Source of the DNA: Aquirhabdus sp.
Lineage (GTDB): Bacteria > Pseudomonadota > Gammaproteobacteria > Pseudomonadales > Moraxellaceae
Direction: 5' to 3'
Length of the DNA stretch: 7,862 nucleotides
NCBI GenBank assembly: GCA_030151145.1
Contig: JASLEL010000316.1
Coordinates: 1 to 7,862 of the forward strand
Shown here: piece after piece, positions 1-6,324 of the stretch
Layout of the letters: each line of letters opens with the position of its first letter
Position numbering within the stretch: the first letter of the stretch is position 1
The notes under the pieces: model-generated
Told to the model about the DNA's origin: nothing
Seen by the model: only the letters and a program-made list of their open reading frames with translations
Databases searched by the model: none
Made by a program: the position numbers and the translations under genes

Positions 1-2987
1 TCCCTGATGCCGTCCTGCCGACCATGGGTGGTCAGACTGCGCTCAACTGTGCATTAGCTTTGGATGCCAATGGCGTGCTGGAAAAATACAATGTCGAACT
101 GATCGGTGCCAGCAAAGAAGCCATCGAGATGGCCGAAGACCGCAAGCTCTTTGATCAGGCCATGCGCCGTATCGGCCTTGAATGCCCACGTGCCGCCGTC
201 GCCGGCAGCATGGAAGAAGCCTTCAAGATCCAAGCCGAGATGGGCTTCCCTTGCATCATCCGTCCGTCCTTCACCATGGGTGGCTCGGGTGGCGGTATCG
301 CTTACAACCGCGAAGAATTCATCGAAATCTGCGAGCGCGGCTTCGACCTCTCCCCGACCAAGCAACTCCTGATCGATGAGTCGCTGATCGGCTGGAAAGA
401 GTACGAGATGGAAGTCGTGCGCGATAAGAACGACAACTGCATCATCGTCTGCTCAATCGAAAACTTTGACCCGATGGGCGTGCATACGGGTGACTCCATT
501 ACTGTTGCACCTGCTCAGACCCTGACTGACAAAGAATACCAACTGATGCGCAACGCCTCGGTCGCCGTCCTGCGCGAGATTGGCGTTGAGACCGGTGGTT
601 CGAACGTCCAGTTCGGCATCAGCCCCGAGACTGGCCGTATGGTCGTGATCGAGATGAACCCGCGTGTATCGCGCTCATCCGCGCTGGCATCCAAAGCCAC
701 AGGATTCCCGATTGCCAAGATCGCGGCCAAACTCGCCGTCGGCTATACGCTGGATGAGTTGAAAAACGACATTACCGGTGGTGCGACGCCTGCGAGCTTC
801 GAGCCATCGATCGACTATGTCGTGACCAAGATCCCGCGCTTCAACTTTGAAAAATTCCCGCAGGCCGATGCCGTCCTGACCACGCAAATGAAGTCGGTCG
901 GCGAAGTGATGGCGATTGGTCGTACTTTTCAGGAATCCATGCAGAAAGCCCTGCGCGGTCTTGAAGTCGGTGTCGATGGTTTTACCCCTAAGCTGCCGCT
1001 CGGGACCGAAGACGCCCAAGACAAACTGCGTCTCGCACTCAAAGTGCCCGGTGCCGAGCGCATCTGGTACATCGCGGATGCGTTCCGTCATGGCATGACG
1101 CTGGATCAGGTGCATGAATACACCGCCATCGACAAATGGTTCCTGATCCAGATCGAAGACATCGTCAAGACCGAAGCGGCCGTCGCCCAACTTGGCGTAG
1201 CAGGACTCAACGAAGTCAATATGCGTCAGTACAAGCGCAAAGGTCTGTCCGACCTGCGTCTGGCGACCCTGCTCGGCATCTCGCAGAAGCAACTGCGCAA
1301 ACAGCGCTGGGCATTGGGCGTCTATCCCGTCTACAAACGTGTGGATACCTGTGCCGCCGAGTTTGCCACCAGCACCGCCTACATGTATTCGACCTATGAA
1401 GATGAATGCGAAGCCGCGCCATCGACCCGTCAGAAAATCATGGTACTGGGCGGAGGACCAAACCGGATCGGCCAAGGCATCGAGTTTGACTACTGCTGCG
1501 TCCACGCGGCTCTCGCCATGCGCGAAGACGGTTACGAGACCATCATGGTCAACTGTAACCCCGAGACCGTCTCGACCGACTACGACACCTCGGATCGTCT
1601 GTACTTCGAACCCGTGACCCTCGAAGACGTGCTGGAAATCGCCCGTATTGAGAAGCCCAAAGGCGTCATCGTCCAGTACGGCGGTCAGACCCCACTGAAA
1701 CTCGCCCGTGCGCTCGAAGAAGCCGGCGTGCCGATCATCGGCACCTCGCCAGATGCGATTGACCGTGCTGAAGACCGCGAACGCTTCCAACAGATGGTCA
1801 CCCGTCTGAACCTGCTGCAACCGCCAAACCGTATCGTCAAGAGCGCCGAAGAAGGCTTGCTGGCAGCCGCACAAGTCGGCTATCCACTGGTGGTCCGCCC
1901 CTCCTACGTGCTGGGTGGTCGCGCCATGGAAATCGTCTACAACGAAGACGAACTCAAGCGCTACCTGCGTGACGCGGTACAGGCCTCGAACGACGCCCCT
2001 GTCCTGCTCGACCGCTTCCTCGATGATGCGATCGAAGTGGACGTGGACTGCGTATCGGACGGCACCACCGTCGTGATCGGCGGCATCATGCAGCATATCG
2101 AGCAAGCTGGAGTCCACTCCGGTGACTCCGCCTGCTCGCTGCCACCGTATTCGCTGGCACCAGAAATCCAGAATGTCATGCGCGAACAAACCATCGCCAT
2201 GGCGCGTGAGCTCGGTGTGGTTGGCCTGATGAACGTCCAGTTCGCGGTCAAAGGCAACGATGTCTATGTGCTCGAAGTCAATCCGCGTGCCTCGCGTACC
2301 GTGCCGTTCGTGTCTAAAGCCATCGGCATCAGCCTCGCCAAGATCGCAGCACGCTGTATGGCCGGTCAAACCCTGCCATCTCAGAACTTCACTGCCGAAG
2401 TCATCCCTAAACATTACTCGGTCAAAGAAGCCGTGTTCCCGTTCAACAAATTCCCCGGCGTAGACCCGATCCTCGGGCCTGAGATGAAATCGACCGGCGA
2501 AGTGATGGGCATTGGCAAGACCTTTGGTGAAGCCTTCTACAAGGCCGTCATCGGCAGTAACGAACGCCTGCCCGGCAAACCGGTACCCGGTGAGACCAAG
2601 CGCGCCTTCCTCTCTGTCCGCGACAGTGACAAGGCAGCCCTGCCTGAGATCGCCCGCAAGCTGACCGATCTCGGCTTCACCCTGATCGCCACCGGTGGTA
2701 GCTACAAGCTGCTGCGCGAGCAAGGTATCGAGTGCGAGCGTATCAATAAGGTGACCGAAGGTCGTCCTCATATCGTGGACAGCTTGAAAAATGGTGAAAT
2801 TCACCTCATTATTAACACGACTGAAGGAAAACAGGCCCAACAGGACTCGTTCTCCATCCGCCGCAGCGCGCTGCAAGGCAAGGTGTACTACACCACGACC
2901 ATCAGCGGTGCCGATGCGGTGTGTCAGGCCCTGAACATCCCTCTGCCGATGGATGTCTATCGCCTGCAGGATGTACACTCCTCGTAA
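1..2987 (+). CDS. carB: Carbamoyl-phosphate synthase large subunit, 5'-truncated by window edge
   Basis: CarB makes carbamoyl phosphate from bicarbonate, two ATP and ammonia supplied by the CarA glutaminase, feeding pyrimidine and arginine synthesis in the cytoplasm. The frame is open from base 3 (PDAVLPTMGGQTALNC), matching E. coli CarB from about residue 83, so roughly 80 N-terminal residues lie outside the window and the ATG at 24 is internal. In order: the rest of the first ATP-grasp half with EYEMEVVRD and VIEMNPRVSRSS (to about nt 960); the oligomerisation domain (about 960-1430); the second ATP-grasp half, opening with MVLGGGPNRIGQG near 1440 and holding LEVNPRASRTV near 2270-2305; and a C-terminal MGS-like allosteric domain from about 2605, with NKVTEGRPHI. 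Both active sites look intact. The allosteric loop reads ATGGS where E. coli has ATHGT. carA is presumably upstream, unseen. The gene ends in a strong terminator. Confidence 0.98.
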   Translation, partial: PDAVLPTMGGQTALNCALALDANGVLEKYNVELIGASKEAIEMAEDRKLFDQAMRRIGLECPRAAVAGSMEEAFKIQAEMGFPCIIRPSFTMGGSGGGIAYNREEFIEICERGFDLSPTKQLLIDESLIGWKEYEMEVVRDKNDNCIIVCSIENFDPMGVHTGDSITVAPAQTLTDKEYQLMRNASVAVLREIGVETGGSNVQFGISPETGRMVVIEMNPRVSRSSALASKATGFPIAKIAAKLAVGYTLDELKNDITGGATPASFEPSIDYVVTKIPRFNFEKFPQADAVLTTQMKSVGEVMAIGRTFQESMQKALRGLEVGVDGFTPKLPLGTEDAQDKLRLALKVPGAERIWYIADAFRHGMTLDQVHEYTAIDKWFLIQIEDIVKTEAAVAQLGVAGLNEVNMRQYKRKGLSDLRLATLLGISQKQLRKQRWALGVYPVYKRVDTCAAEFATSTAYMYSTYEDECEAAPSTRQKIMVLGGGPNRIGQGIEFDYCCVHAALAMREDGYETIMVNCNPETVSTDYDTSDRLYFEPVTLEDVLEIARIEKPKGVIVQYGGQTPLKLARALEEAGVPIIGTSPDAIDRAEDRERFQQMVTRLNLLQPPNRIVKSAEEGLLAAAQVGYPLVVRPSYVLGGRAMEIVYNEDELKRYLRDAVQASNDAPVLLDRFLDDAIEVDVDCVSDGTTVVIGGIMQHIEQAGVHSGDSACSLPPYSLAPEIQNVMREQTIAMARELGVVGLMNVQFAVKGNDVYVLEVNPRASRTVPFVSKAIGISLAKIAARCMAGQTLPSQNFTAEVIPKHYSVKEAVFPFNKFPGVDPILGPEMKSTGEVMGIGKTFGEAFYKAVIGSNERLPGKPVPGETKRAFLSVRDSDKAALPEIARKLTDLGFTLIATGGSYKLLREQGIECERINKVTEGRPHIVDSLKNGEIHLIINTTEGKQAQQDSFSIRRSALQGKVYYTTTISGADAVCQALNIPLPMDVYRLQDVHSS

Positions 2988-2996
2988 TTCTCTGAT

Positions 2997-3038
2997 ACAG
3001 ATCGAGGCTCATTGCTGAGCCTCGGGTCTGTTTTTTTT
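2997..3038 (+). terminator. Rho-independent terminator of carB
   Basis: A perfect 9-bp stem, CGAGGCTCA (3003-3011) with TGAGCCTCG (3016-3024) around a TTGC loop, is extended by ACAGA/TCTGT pairing after a one-base bulge. Eight consecutive T follow at 3031-3038. It starts 9 nt after the carB stop codon, so most carB transcription should end here and greA should need its own promoter. Confidence 0.93.
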
Positions 3039-3084
3039 AATTGTGGTTGGATCAGCCATGAGCTGACTGCTTAGGGCAATGATG

Positions 3085-3110
3085 GCGAAAGTAACGTACT
3101 TTCGCTTTTT
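3085..3110 (+). terminator. Second terminator-like hairpin in the carB-greA spacer
   Basis: A perfect 9-bp inverted repeat, GCGAAAGTA (3085-3093) and TACTTTCGC (3097-3105) with an ACG loop, is followed directly by TTTTT (3106-3110). The stem is only moderately GC-rich, so termination may be partial. It could back up the carB terminator. If the greA promoter lies upstream of it, it could instead act as a leader attenuator or sRNA terminator. I could not find a convincing -35/-10 pair on either side, so the role is open. Confidence 0.6.
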
Positions 3111-3202
3111 CACTTGTGAAATCGATAGAGCAACTGTTTCAGCATCATTCATGCGGGGCAGTTTAGGACTGGCGCAGACACGCCGCACGATTGGATGTAA
3201 TT

Positions 3203-3685
3203 ATGGTACAACGTTATCCCATGACGCCTGAAGGCCATCAGGCCCTCACGCAGGAACTGCAAGAACGCAAATCCGTTGAACGCCCGCGTATCATTGCGGC
3301 GATTGCCGAAGCGCGCGCGCACGGCGACCTGAAAGAAAACGCCGAATATCATGCGGCCAAAGAACAGCAAGGCTTCTCCGAAGGTCGGATTCAGGAAATT
3401 GAATCCAAACTGTCCGCTGCAGAAGTCATCGACCTGAACAAGATCCCACAGGATGGCCGTATCGTCTTTGGCGTGACGGTCGAGATCGAAAACCTCGACA
3501 CCGAAGAGCGCAAACGCTACAAGATCGTCGGTGATGATGAAGCCGACTTCAAACTGAATAAGATCTCGGTCAACTCCCCCATCGCCCGCGGTCTGATTGG
3601 CAAGCGCGAAGGCGACGAAGTGAAGATCGAAACGCCTAAAGGCGTGGTCGAATACGAGATCATGCAGGTCCTCTATCTGACCTGA
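3203..3685 (+). CDS. greA: Transcription elongation factor GreA
   Basis: GreA enters the secondary channel of RNA polymerase and stimulates cleavage of the 3' RNA end in backtracked complexes, restarting stalled transcription. The 160-aa product fits the usual length of about 158. Residues 1-80 form the N-terminal coiled coil, with the tip motif GDLKENAEY (41-49) whose acidic residues D42 and E45 match the catalytic-tip acids of E. coli GreA. Residues from about 82 form the FKBP-like domain, with VGDDEADF and the highly conserved ISVNSPIARGLIGK. I chose the ATG at 3203 (MVQRYPMTPEG) because this matches the family N-terminus and a weak GGA ribosome site lies 7-8 nt upstream. The frame extends back to a TTG at 3191, which would add four unconserved residues. 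The gene ends 8 nt before a bidirectional terminator facing the yceI-like gene. Confidence 0.97.
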   Translation: MVQRYPMTPEGHQALTQELQERKSVERPRIIAAIAEARAHGDLKENAEYHAAKEQQGFSEGRIQEIESKLSAAEVIDLNKIPQDGRIVFGVTVEIENLDTEERKRYKIVGDDEADFKLNKISVNSPIARGLIGKREGDEVKIETPKGVVEYEIMQVLYLT

Positions 3686-3693
3686 TTAGCCAC

Positions 3694-3730
3694 CCATAAA
3701 AAAGACCGCAATATACGGTCTTTTTTATGG
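3694..3730. terminator. Bidirectional intrinsic terminator between greA and the convergent yceI-like gene
   Basis: A perfect 15-bp inverted repeat, CCATAAAAAAGACCG (3694-3708) and CGGTCTTTTTTATGG (3716-3730), surrounds a 7-nt loop, CAATATA. The core GACCG/CGGTC stem has a run of six A on one side and six T on the other, so it works as stem plus U-tract on either strand. It lies 8 nt after the greA stop and 9 nt after the end of the minus-strand gene, the expected place for a shared terminator of convergent genes. Confidence 0.93.
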
Positions 3731-3739
3731 TCGTATCGC

Positions 3740-4315
3740 TTAGTCAGCGCGGATGCCTTCGACCTGAATGGCGATGCCCACGCCCATATCAAAGCCATAA
3801 GCCTTGCCATAGTCCACACCGAAGTCAGCGCGGTTAAAAGTACCATAGGCATCGGCACCACACTCTTCTTTCTTCAGCATCGGATTCATCATACATTTAA
3901 AGGACTTGATCTCAAGCTTCACGGGCTTGGTGACACCATGCAAGGTCAGTTCACCGTCTACAGCCACGGGCTTGTCACCGGCAAAGACCAGTTTGCCCTT
4001 GTAGGTGGCAGTCGGGAATTTTTCGACGTCAAACAGCTCTGGCTTTTTGGCATGGTTGTTCATGGGCACGAAACCAAAGTCTATGCTGTCCATCTGCATG
4101 GTCACATCCACGCTGCCAGACTTGGCTTCGGCATCATAGACGACCGTACCGCTGCTCTTGTCGATCTTGCCGCGCCATTTGGACATACCGCCCATATGGT
4201 CCGCCTCAAAGCTCGGATAAGTATGGGTTGGGTCCAGATTGTAGGTCACCGGTTTGGCAAACGCACTGGTCGCCATCAGGGCCGCCATGGCCGCAATCAG
4301 AGAAACTTTTTTCAT
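3740..4315 (-). CDS. Secreted YceI-family protein with a cysteine pair (promoter-distal paralogue)
   Basis: YceI-family proteins are periplasmic lipocalin-like beta-barrels; structurally studied members bind polyisoprenoid lipids, but the physiological role is mostly unsettled. The product is 191 aa with a clear signal peptide (MKKVSLIAAMAALMATSAFA, cleavage predicted after residue 20). Family features are the opening YNLDPTHTYPSFEADHMGG, FDVEKFPTATYKG and GELTLHGVTKPVKLEI. C141 and C152 lie in KCMMNPMLKKEECGADA, a Cys-bearing insert I recall from a subset of YceI proteins; an oxidised pair in the periplasm is plausible. I chose the ATG at 4315 over an adjacent in-frame GTG at 4318 because GAGGTG (4326-4321) sits 5 nt from the ATG but only 2 nt from the GTG. 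It lies 106 nt after the other yceI-like gene, on the same strand, and ends at the terminator shared with greA. Confidence 0.93.
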   Translation of the reverse strand: MKKVSLIAAMAALMATSAFAKPVTYNLDPTHTYPSFEADHMGGMSKWRGKIDKSSGTVVYDAEAKSGSVDVTMQMDSIDFGFVPMNNHAKKPELFDVEKFPTATYKGKLVFAGDKPVAVDGELTLHGVTKPVKLEIKSFKCMMNPMLKKEECGADAYGTFNRADFGVDYGKAYGFDMGVGIAIQVEGIRAD

Positions 4316-4320
4316 CACAA

Positions 4321-4326
4321 CACCTC
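4321..4326 (-). promoter_or_regulatory. Ribosome binding site that fixes the start of the Cys-bearing YceI protein
   Basis: GAGGTG reads on the minus strand from 4326 to 4321, then TTGTG, then ATG at 4315. The spacing of 5 nt supports the ATG over the GTG directly before it. Confidence 0.75.
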
Positions 4327-4421
4327 AAAGGTTAGATAAGCGCTGTACGCGCATCGTTAGCACAACAGGAAAACTGCCAAAACTATTTACTGCTTACTAC
4401 TCGGTAGCTATTGCCTGACCG

Positions 4422-4988
4422 TTATTTCTTGACGGGTACCACGATGTGAAACTTGATCGCCACATCATCCGCGACCACCGACGTATCGGCCCAGTCGCCA
4501 GTACCAACGCCAAAAGCCGTGCGCTTGACAGTGAGTACGCCATCAAACACCTGCTCACCACCCACCGTCTGCACGGTGACCGGGAAGCTGACATTCTGCA
4601 CCTTGCCCTTCAGGCTAAACTGACCAGTGACGGTATAACCTGCACCCGCCTGTTTGATGCTGGTCGAGGTGAAGGTCGCTTTGGGGAATTTACCGGCGTC
4701 AAACCACTCAGGACCGGTCACGTTTTTGTTGTAGTCCGCCATGCCCATATCGTAGCTGCCGACATCGACATCAATCTTGGCTGTGGACTTGGGCAATGCG
4801 GCAGCATTAAAGGTCACATCACCCGAGATCTTCTTGAATTTACCCGAGACCGGCACGCCGAGCTGTTTGCCGGTCGAGACCACGGTACTTTTAGCAGCAT
4901 CAATCGGTGTGGCATGACTGGCAACGCTCACCAGTGACCCCAGTGTCATCGCAAGGGCGGCTACACCCACGTTTTTCATCGTATACAT
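4422..4988 (-). CDS. Secreted YceI-family protein without cysteines (paralogue next to cytochrome b561)
   Basis: This second YceI-family lipocalin-like protein has 188 aa. The N-terminus carries a signal peptide with a hydrophobic core (VGVAALAMTLGSLVSVA) and likely cleavage after SHA at residue 26. Family features are the opening IDAAKSTVVSTGKQLGVPVSGKF, FDAGKFPKATFTSTS (96-110), GQFSLKGKVQNVSFPV and the C-terminal VAIKFHIVVPVKK. Similarity to the neighbouring YceI protein is low outside these family positions, so this looks like an old duplication or separate acquisition rather than a recent copy. The start at 4988 is set by GAGGA (5000-4996) with 7 nt spacing; the ATG at 4979 would be 16 nt away. 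The gene follows cytochrome b561 by 88 nt. A b561-YceI pairing is known (yceJ-yceI in E. coli), which suggests a joint envelope role, possibly redox or quinone-linked; that role is inference. Confidence 0.92.
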   Translation of the reverse strand: MYTMKNVGVAALAMTLGSLVSVASHATPIDAAKSTVVSTGKQLGVPVSGKFKKISGDVTFNAAALPKSTAKIDVDVGSYDMGMADYNKNVTGPEWFDAGKFPKATFTSTSIKQAGAGYTVTGQFSLKGKVQNVSFPVTVQTVGGEQVFDGVLTVKRTAFGVGTGDWADTSVVADDVAIKFHIVVPVKK

Positions 4989-4995
4989 TGCAACA

Positions 4996-5000
4996 TCCTC
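4996..5000 (-). promoter_or_regulatory. Ribosome binding site of the b561-proximal yceI-like gene
   Basis: GAGGA reads on the minus strand, 7 nt before the ATG at 4988. This favours the MYTMKN start over the second methionine. Confidence 0.75.
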
Positions 5001-5030
5001 ATAGAAGAATTCAGTTTTGTTACATGAAAC

Positions 5031-5039
5031 ATTTTAACA
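5031..5039 (-). promoter_or_regulatory. Candidate extended -10 promoter for the yceI-like genes
   Basis: On the minus strand, TGTTAAAAT gives an extended -10: TGn followed by TAAAAT, 5 of 6 to TATAAT. There is no recognisable -35 at the expected distance, which extended -10 promoters tolerate. A start near 5024 would give a leader of about 36 nt to the ATG at 4988. The region is clearly more A/T-rich than the flanking genes. Confidence 0.4.
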
Positions 5040-5057
5040 ATTAAAAGAGATATGCAG

Positions 5058-5082
5058 TCGTGATGGTCCTGCGCCATCACGA
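5058..5082 (-). other. Intercistronic hairpin across the cytochrome b561 stop codon
   Basis: TCGTGATGG (5058-5066) and CCATCACGA (5074-5082) form a perfect 9-bp stem with a 7-nt loop. The b561 stop codon (5079-5077) lies within one arm. Downstream on the transcribed strand, the sequence CTGCATATCTCTTTTAATTG lacks an immediate U-tract, so this is not a classical terminator. It could protect or process the mRNA or reduce read-through into the yceI-like gene. Confidence 0.6.
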
Positions 5083-5628
5083 GCGCTTGTTCAGAAAAGG
5101 GATCATCCGCGTTAGCGTACTATCGCGATCAATCACATGATGCTTGAGTGCCGCCAGCACATGCAGACCGACCAGTGCCGCCATGCTATAGACCAACACC
5201 ACATGCACTTCTTTCAGACTATCGGCAATCTCAGGATGCGGACCGATCAGGGATGGGATTGGGATGATACCGAGATAGACAATCGGAAAACCCGCCGACA
5301 GGCTATAGAAATACCCTGACAGCGGCACTGCAAAGATCAGCACATACAGCAGCATATGCAGACCATGTGCGGCCAACTGCTGTAGACGCGAGATCGATGC
5401 GTCCAGCGGCGGTGGGGTAAACATCAGCCGCCACGCCACACGTACGATGGCAAGGAAAAATACCGTGACCCCCAGCCATTTGTGCCAGGAGTAGTATTTC
5501 AGCTTCATCATGGTGAAGCCCGGAATATCCGTCATCACCAGTCCCAGTGCAAAAGCAGCAATAATCAGGAAGGCAATGATCCAGTGCAGTCCGATCGCCG
5601 TACGCGTATAGCCTTGTGGTTGAGCCAT
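5077..5628 (-). CDS. Cytochrome b561 (CybB/YceJ-type, four-helix di-heme membrane protein)
   Basis: This inner-membrane b-type cytochrome has 183 aa, the usual size of bacterial b561 proteins, which carry electrons between quinol and other acceptors, including superoxide in the case of E. coli CybB. Four hydrophobic helices are visible at about 13-33, 50-70, 88-112 and 140-163. The expected heme ligands are present: H15 (GLHW), H49 (SWHKWLG), H142 (EVHVVL) and H156 (GLHVLAALKHH). Their spacings of 34 and 14 residues equal those of E. coli CybB (H13/H47, H137/H151). FPIVYLGIIPIPSLIG is the family loop between helices 3 and 4. The start at 5628 is supported by TGGGGT (5640-5635) 6 nt upstream. 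It is the first gene of a minus-strand cluster with two secreted YceI-family proteins, like E. coli yceJ-yceI. The electron donor and acceptor cannot be told from sequence. Confidence 0.95.
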   Translation of the reverse strand: MAQPQGYTRTAIGLHWIIAFLIIAAFALGLVMTDIPGFTMMKLKYYSWHKWLGVTVFFLAIVRVAWRLMFTPPPLDASISRLQQLAAHGLHMLLYVLIFAVPLSGYFYSLSAGFPIVYLGIIPIPSLIGPHPEIADSLKEVHVVLVYSMAALVGLHVLAALKHHVIDRDSTLTRMIPFLNKRS

Positions 5629-5953
5629 GTTGATACCCCATTCAGTTTAAGTCGGATACGGATCTTCTTGACGTGTCGTATCTCAGTATTCATGCCAGTG
5701 ATGTTACTGGAAAAACAGTCTAAGAAAAGTCGGCCGTGCTTAATAGTCTTTTAAGGAGAATGCATTGTTCTATTTATGAAATGCCGACGGTTAATCCCGC
5801 AAACCCTGTCGTAGCGGTGTATACAACGCATCACGCTCTTCGACAAAAAAGCTTCTCGTCCTGTGTGTTTTCTGTAAAAATAGCCTGAAGATTTCTTTCA
5901 TTCTACTTTTAAGGGCTATCCCGGTCCTTTTCAGCCCTTCGATCAGGCTTATC
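5629..5953. other. 325-nt divergent intergenic region between cytochrome b561 and the DUF442 gene
   Basis: This is the largest gene-free stretch, A/T-richer than its flanks. It holds the b561 ribosome site at 5635-5640, the weak minus-strand promoter with palindrome near 5685-5713, a GCATT...AATGC repeat (5762-5784), an 8-bp palindrome TGTATACA (5818-5825), and a stem AAGGGCT/AGCCCTT (5911-5917, 5933-5939) just before the plus-strand gene. On the plus strand, TGTAAAAAT (5873-5881) is a possible -10 for the DUF442 gene, but no matching -35 was found. A 42-codon open frame at 5760-5888 is not convincing. No RNA gene or mobile-element end was recognised. Confidence 0.6.
5685..5713 (-). promoter_or_regulatory. 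Possible promoter of the cytochrome b561 cluster with an embedded palindrome
   Basis: On the minus strand, TTTCCA (5713-5708, 4 of 6 to TTGACA) and AATACT (5690-5685, 4 of 6 to TATAAT) are separated by exactly 17 nt, about 57 nt before the ATG. The spacer and -35 overlap the imperfect palindrome CCAGTGATGTTACTGG (5695-5710), which could be an operator. Each element is weak alone. Confidence 0.3.
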
Positions 5954-6295
5954 ATGACGCAACAGATTCAGTTTTCCGCCCAGCTTCTCCCTCAGCACAT
6001 GAGCGAGGCCGCTGCTCAAGGTTTTAAATCCATCATCAACAACCGCCCCGACTACGAAGGCGGCCCGGCCCAGCCCACCTCCGCCGAGATTCAGGCCGCG
6101 GCGATTACGGCGGGCCTCAGTTATGTGGCCCAGCCCGTCATCAGCGGTCAGATCACCGAAGCTGATGTACGTACCTTTGCCGAGCATGTGAATACCCTGC
6201 CCAAACCGGTACTGGTCTTCTGTCGCAGTGGCGCGCGCTCGAACAACCTCTACCAGCTCGCCAAGCAACTGGATCTGCTGGATGACGACGTCTGA
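5954..6295 (+). CDS. DUF442/TIGR01244-family phosphatase- or rhodanese-like protein
   Basis: This cytosolic protein of 113 aa belongs to the family variously called DUF442, TIGR01244 sulfur transferase or beta-lactamase-hydrolase-like N-terminal domain, related to dual-specificity phosphatases. Family features are GFKSIINNRPDYEGG (23-37), AGLSYVAQPVISGQIT (53-68), and the active-site loop VFCRSGARSNNLY with C90 as the predicted nucleophile and R95 as the anion-binding arginine. The protein is a complete stand-alone domain, with no signal peptide and no fused metallo-hydrolase. Some relatives act in sulfide or persulfide handling, but for stand-alone members the substrate is generally unproven, so I do not assign one. 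An AGG ribosome site (5945-5947) lies 6 nt before the ATG. The stop is 29 nt before the next gene, so the two are probably co-transcribed. Confidence 0.9.
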   Translation: MTQQIQFSAQLLPQHMSEAAAQGFKSIINNRPDYEGGPAQPTSAEIQAAAITAGLSYVAQPVISGQITEADVRTFAEHVNTLPKPVLVFCRSGARSNNLYQLAKQLDLLDDDV

Positions 6296-6311
6296 AGCTT
6301 AAGCCGCAGTA

Positions 6312-6317
6312 AAGGAG
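6312..6317 (+). promoter_or_regulatory. Strong ribosome binding site of the unknown secreted protein
   Basis: AAGGAG lies 7 nt before the ATG at 6325 and is the best Shine-Dalgarno match in the window. It supports high translation of the secreted protein relative to the DUF442 gene before it. Confidence 0.8.
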
Positions 6318-6324
6318 CAACGCC

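Noticed and set aside
675..2978. A 767-codon open frame antisense to carB
   Set aside because: It mirrors the codon bias of carB on the opposite strand. It has no recognisable domain, while the plus strand encodes a highly conserved enzyme over its full length.
3109..3120. Small palindrome TTCACTTGTGAA upstream of greA as an operator
   Set aside because: The arms are only five bases, part of the left arm is the terminator T-run, and no promoter could be fixed around it.
3191..3202. TTG start extending GreA by four residues
   Set aside because: GreA proteins begin at the MVQRYPMTP-like position. The ATG at 3203 has a GGA site upstream, which would be swallowed by the longer frame.
4316..4318. 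GTG start for the Cys-bearing YceI protein
   Set aside because: GAGGTG would be only 2 nt away. The adjacent ATG has 5 nt spacing and gives a typical MKK signal peptide start.
3938..4937. Plus-strand open frames of 133 and 163 codons opposite the yceI-like genes
   Set aside because: They are shadows of two clear secreted YceI-family proteins on the minus strand. They lack ribosome sites and recognisable domains.
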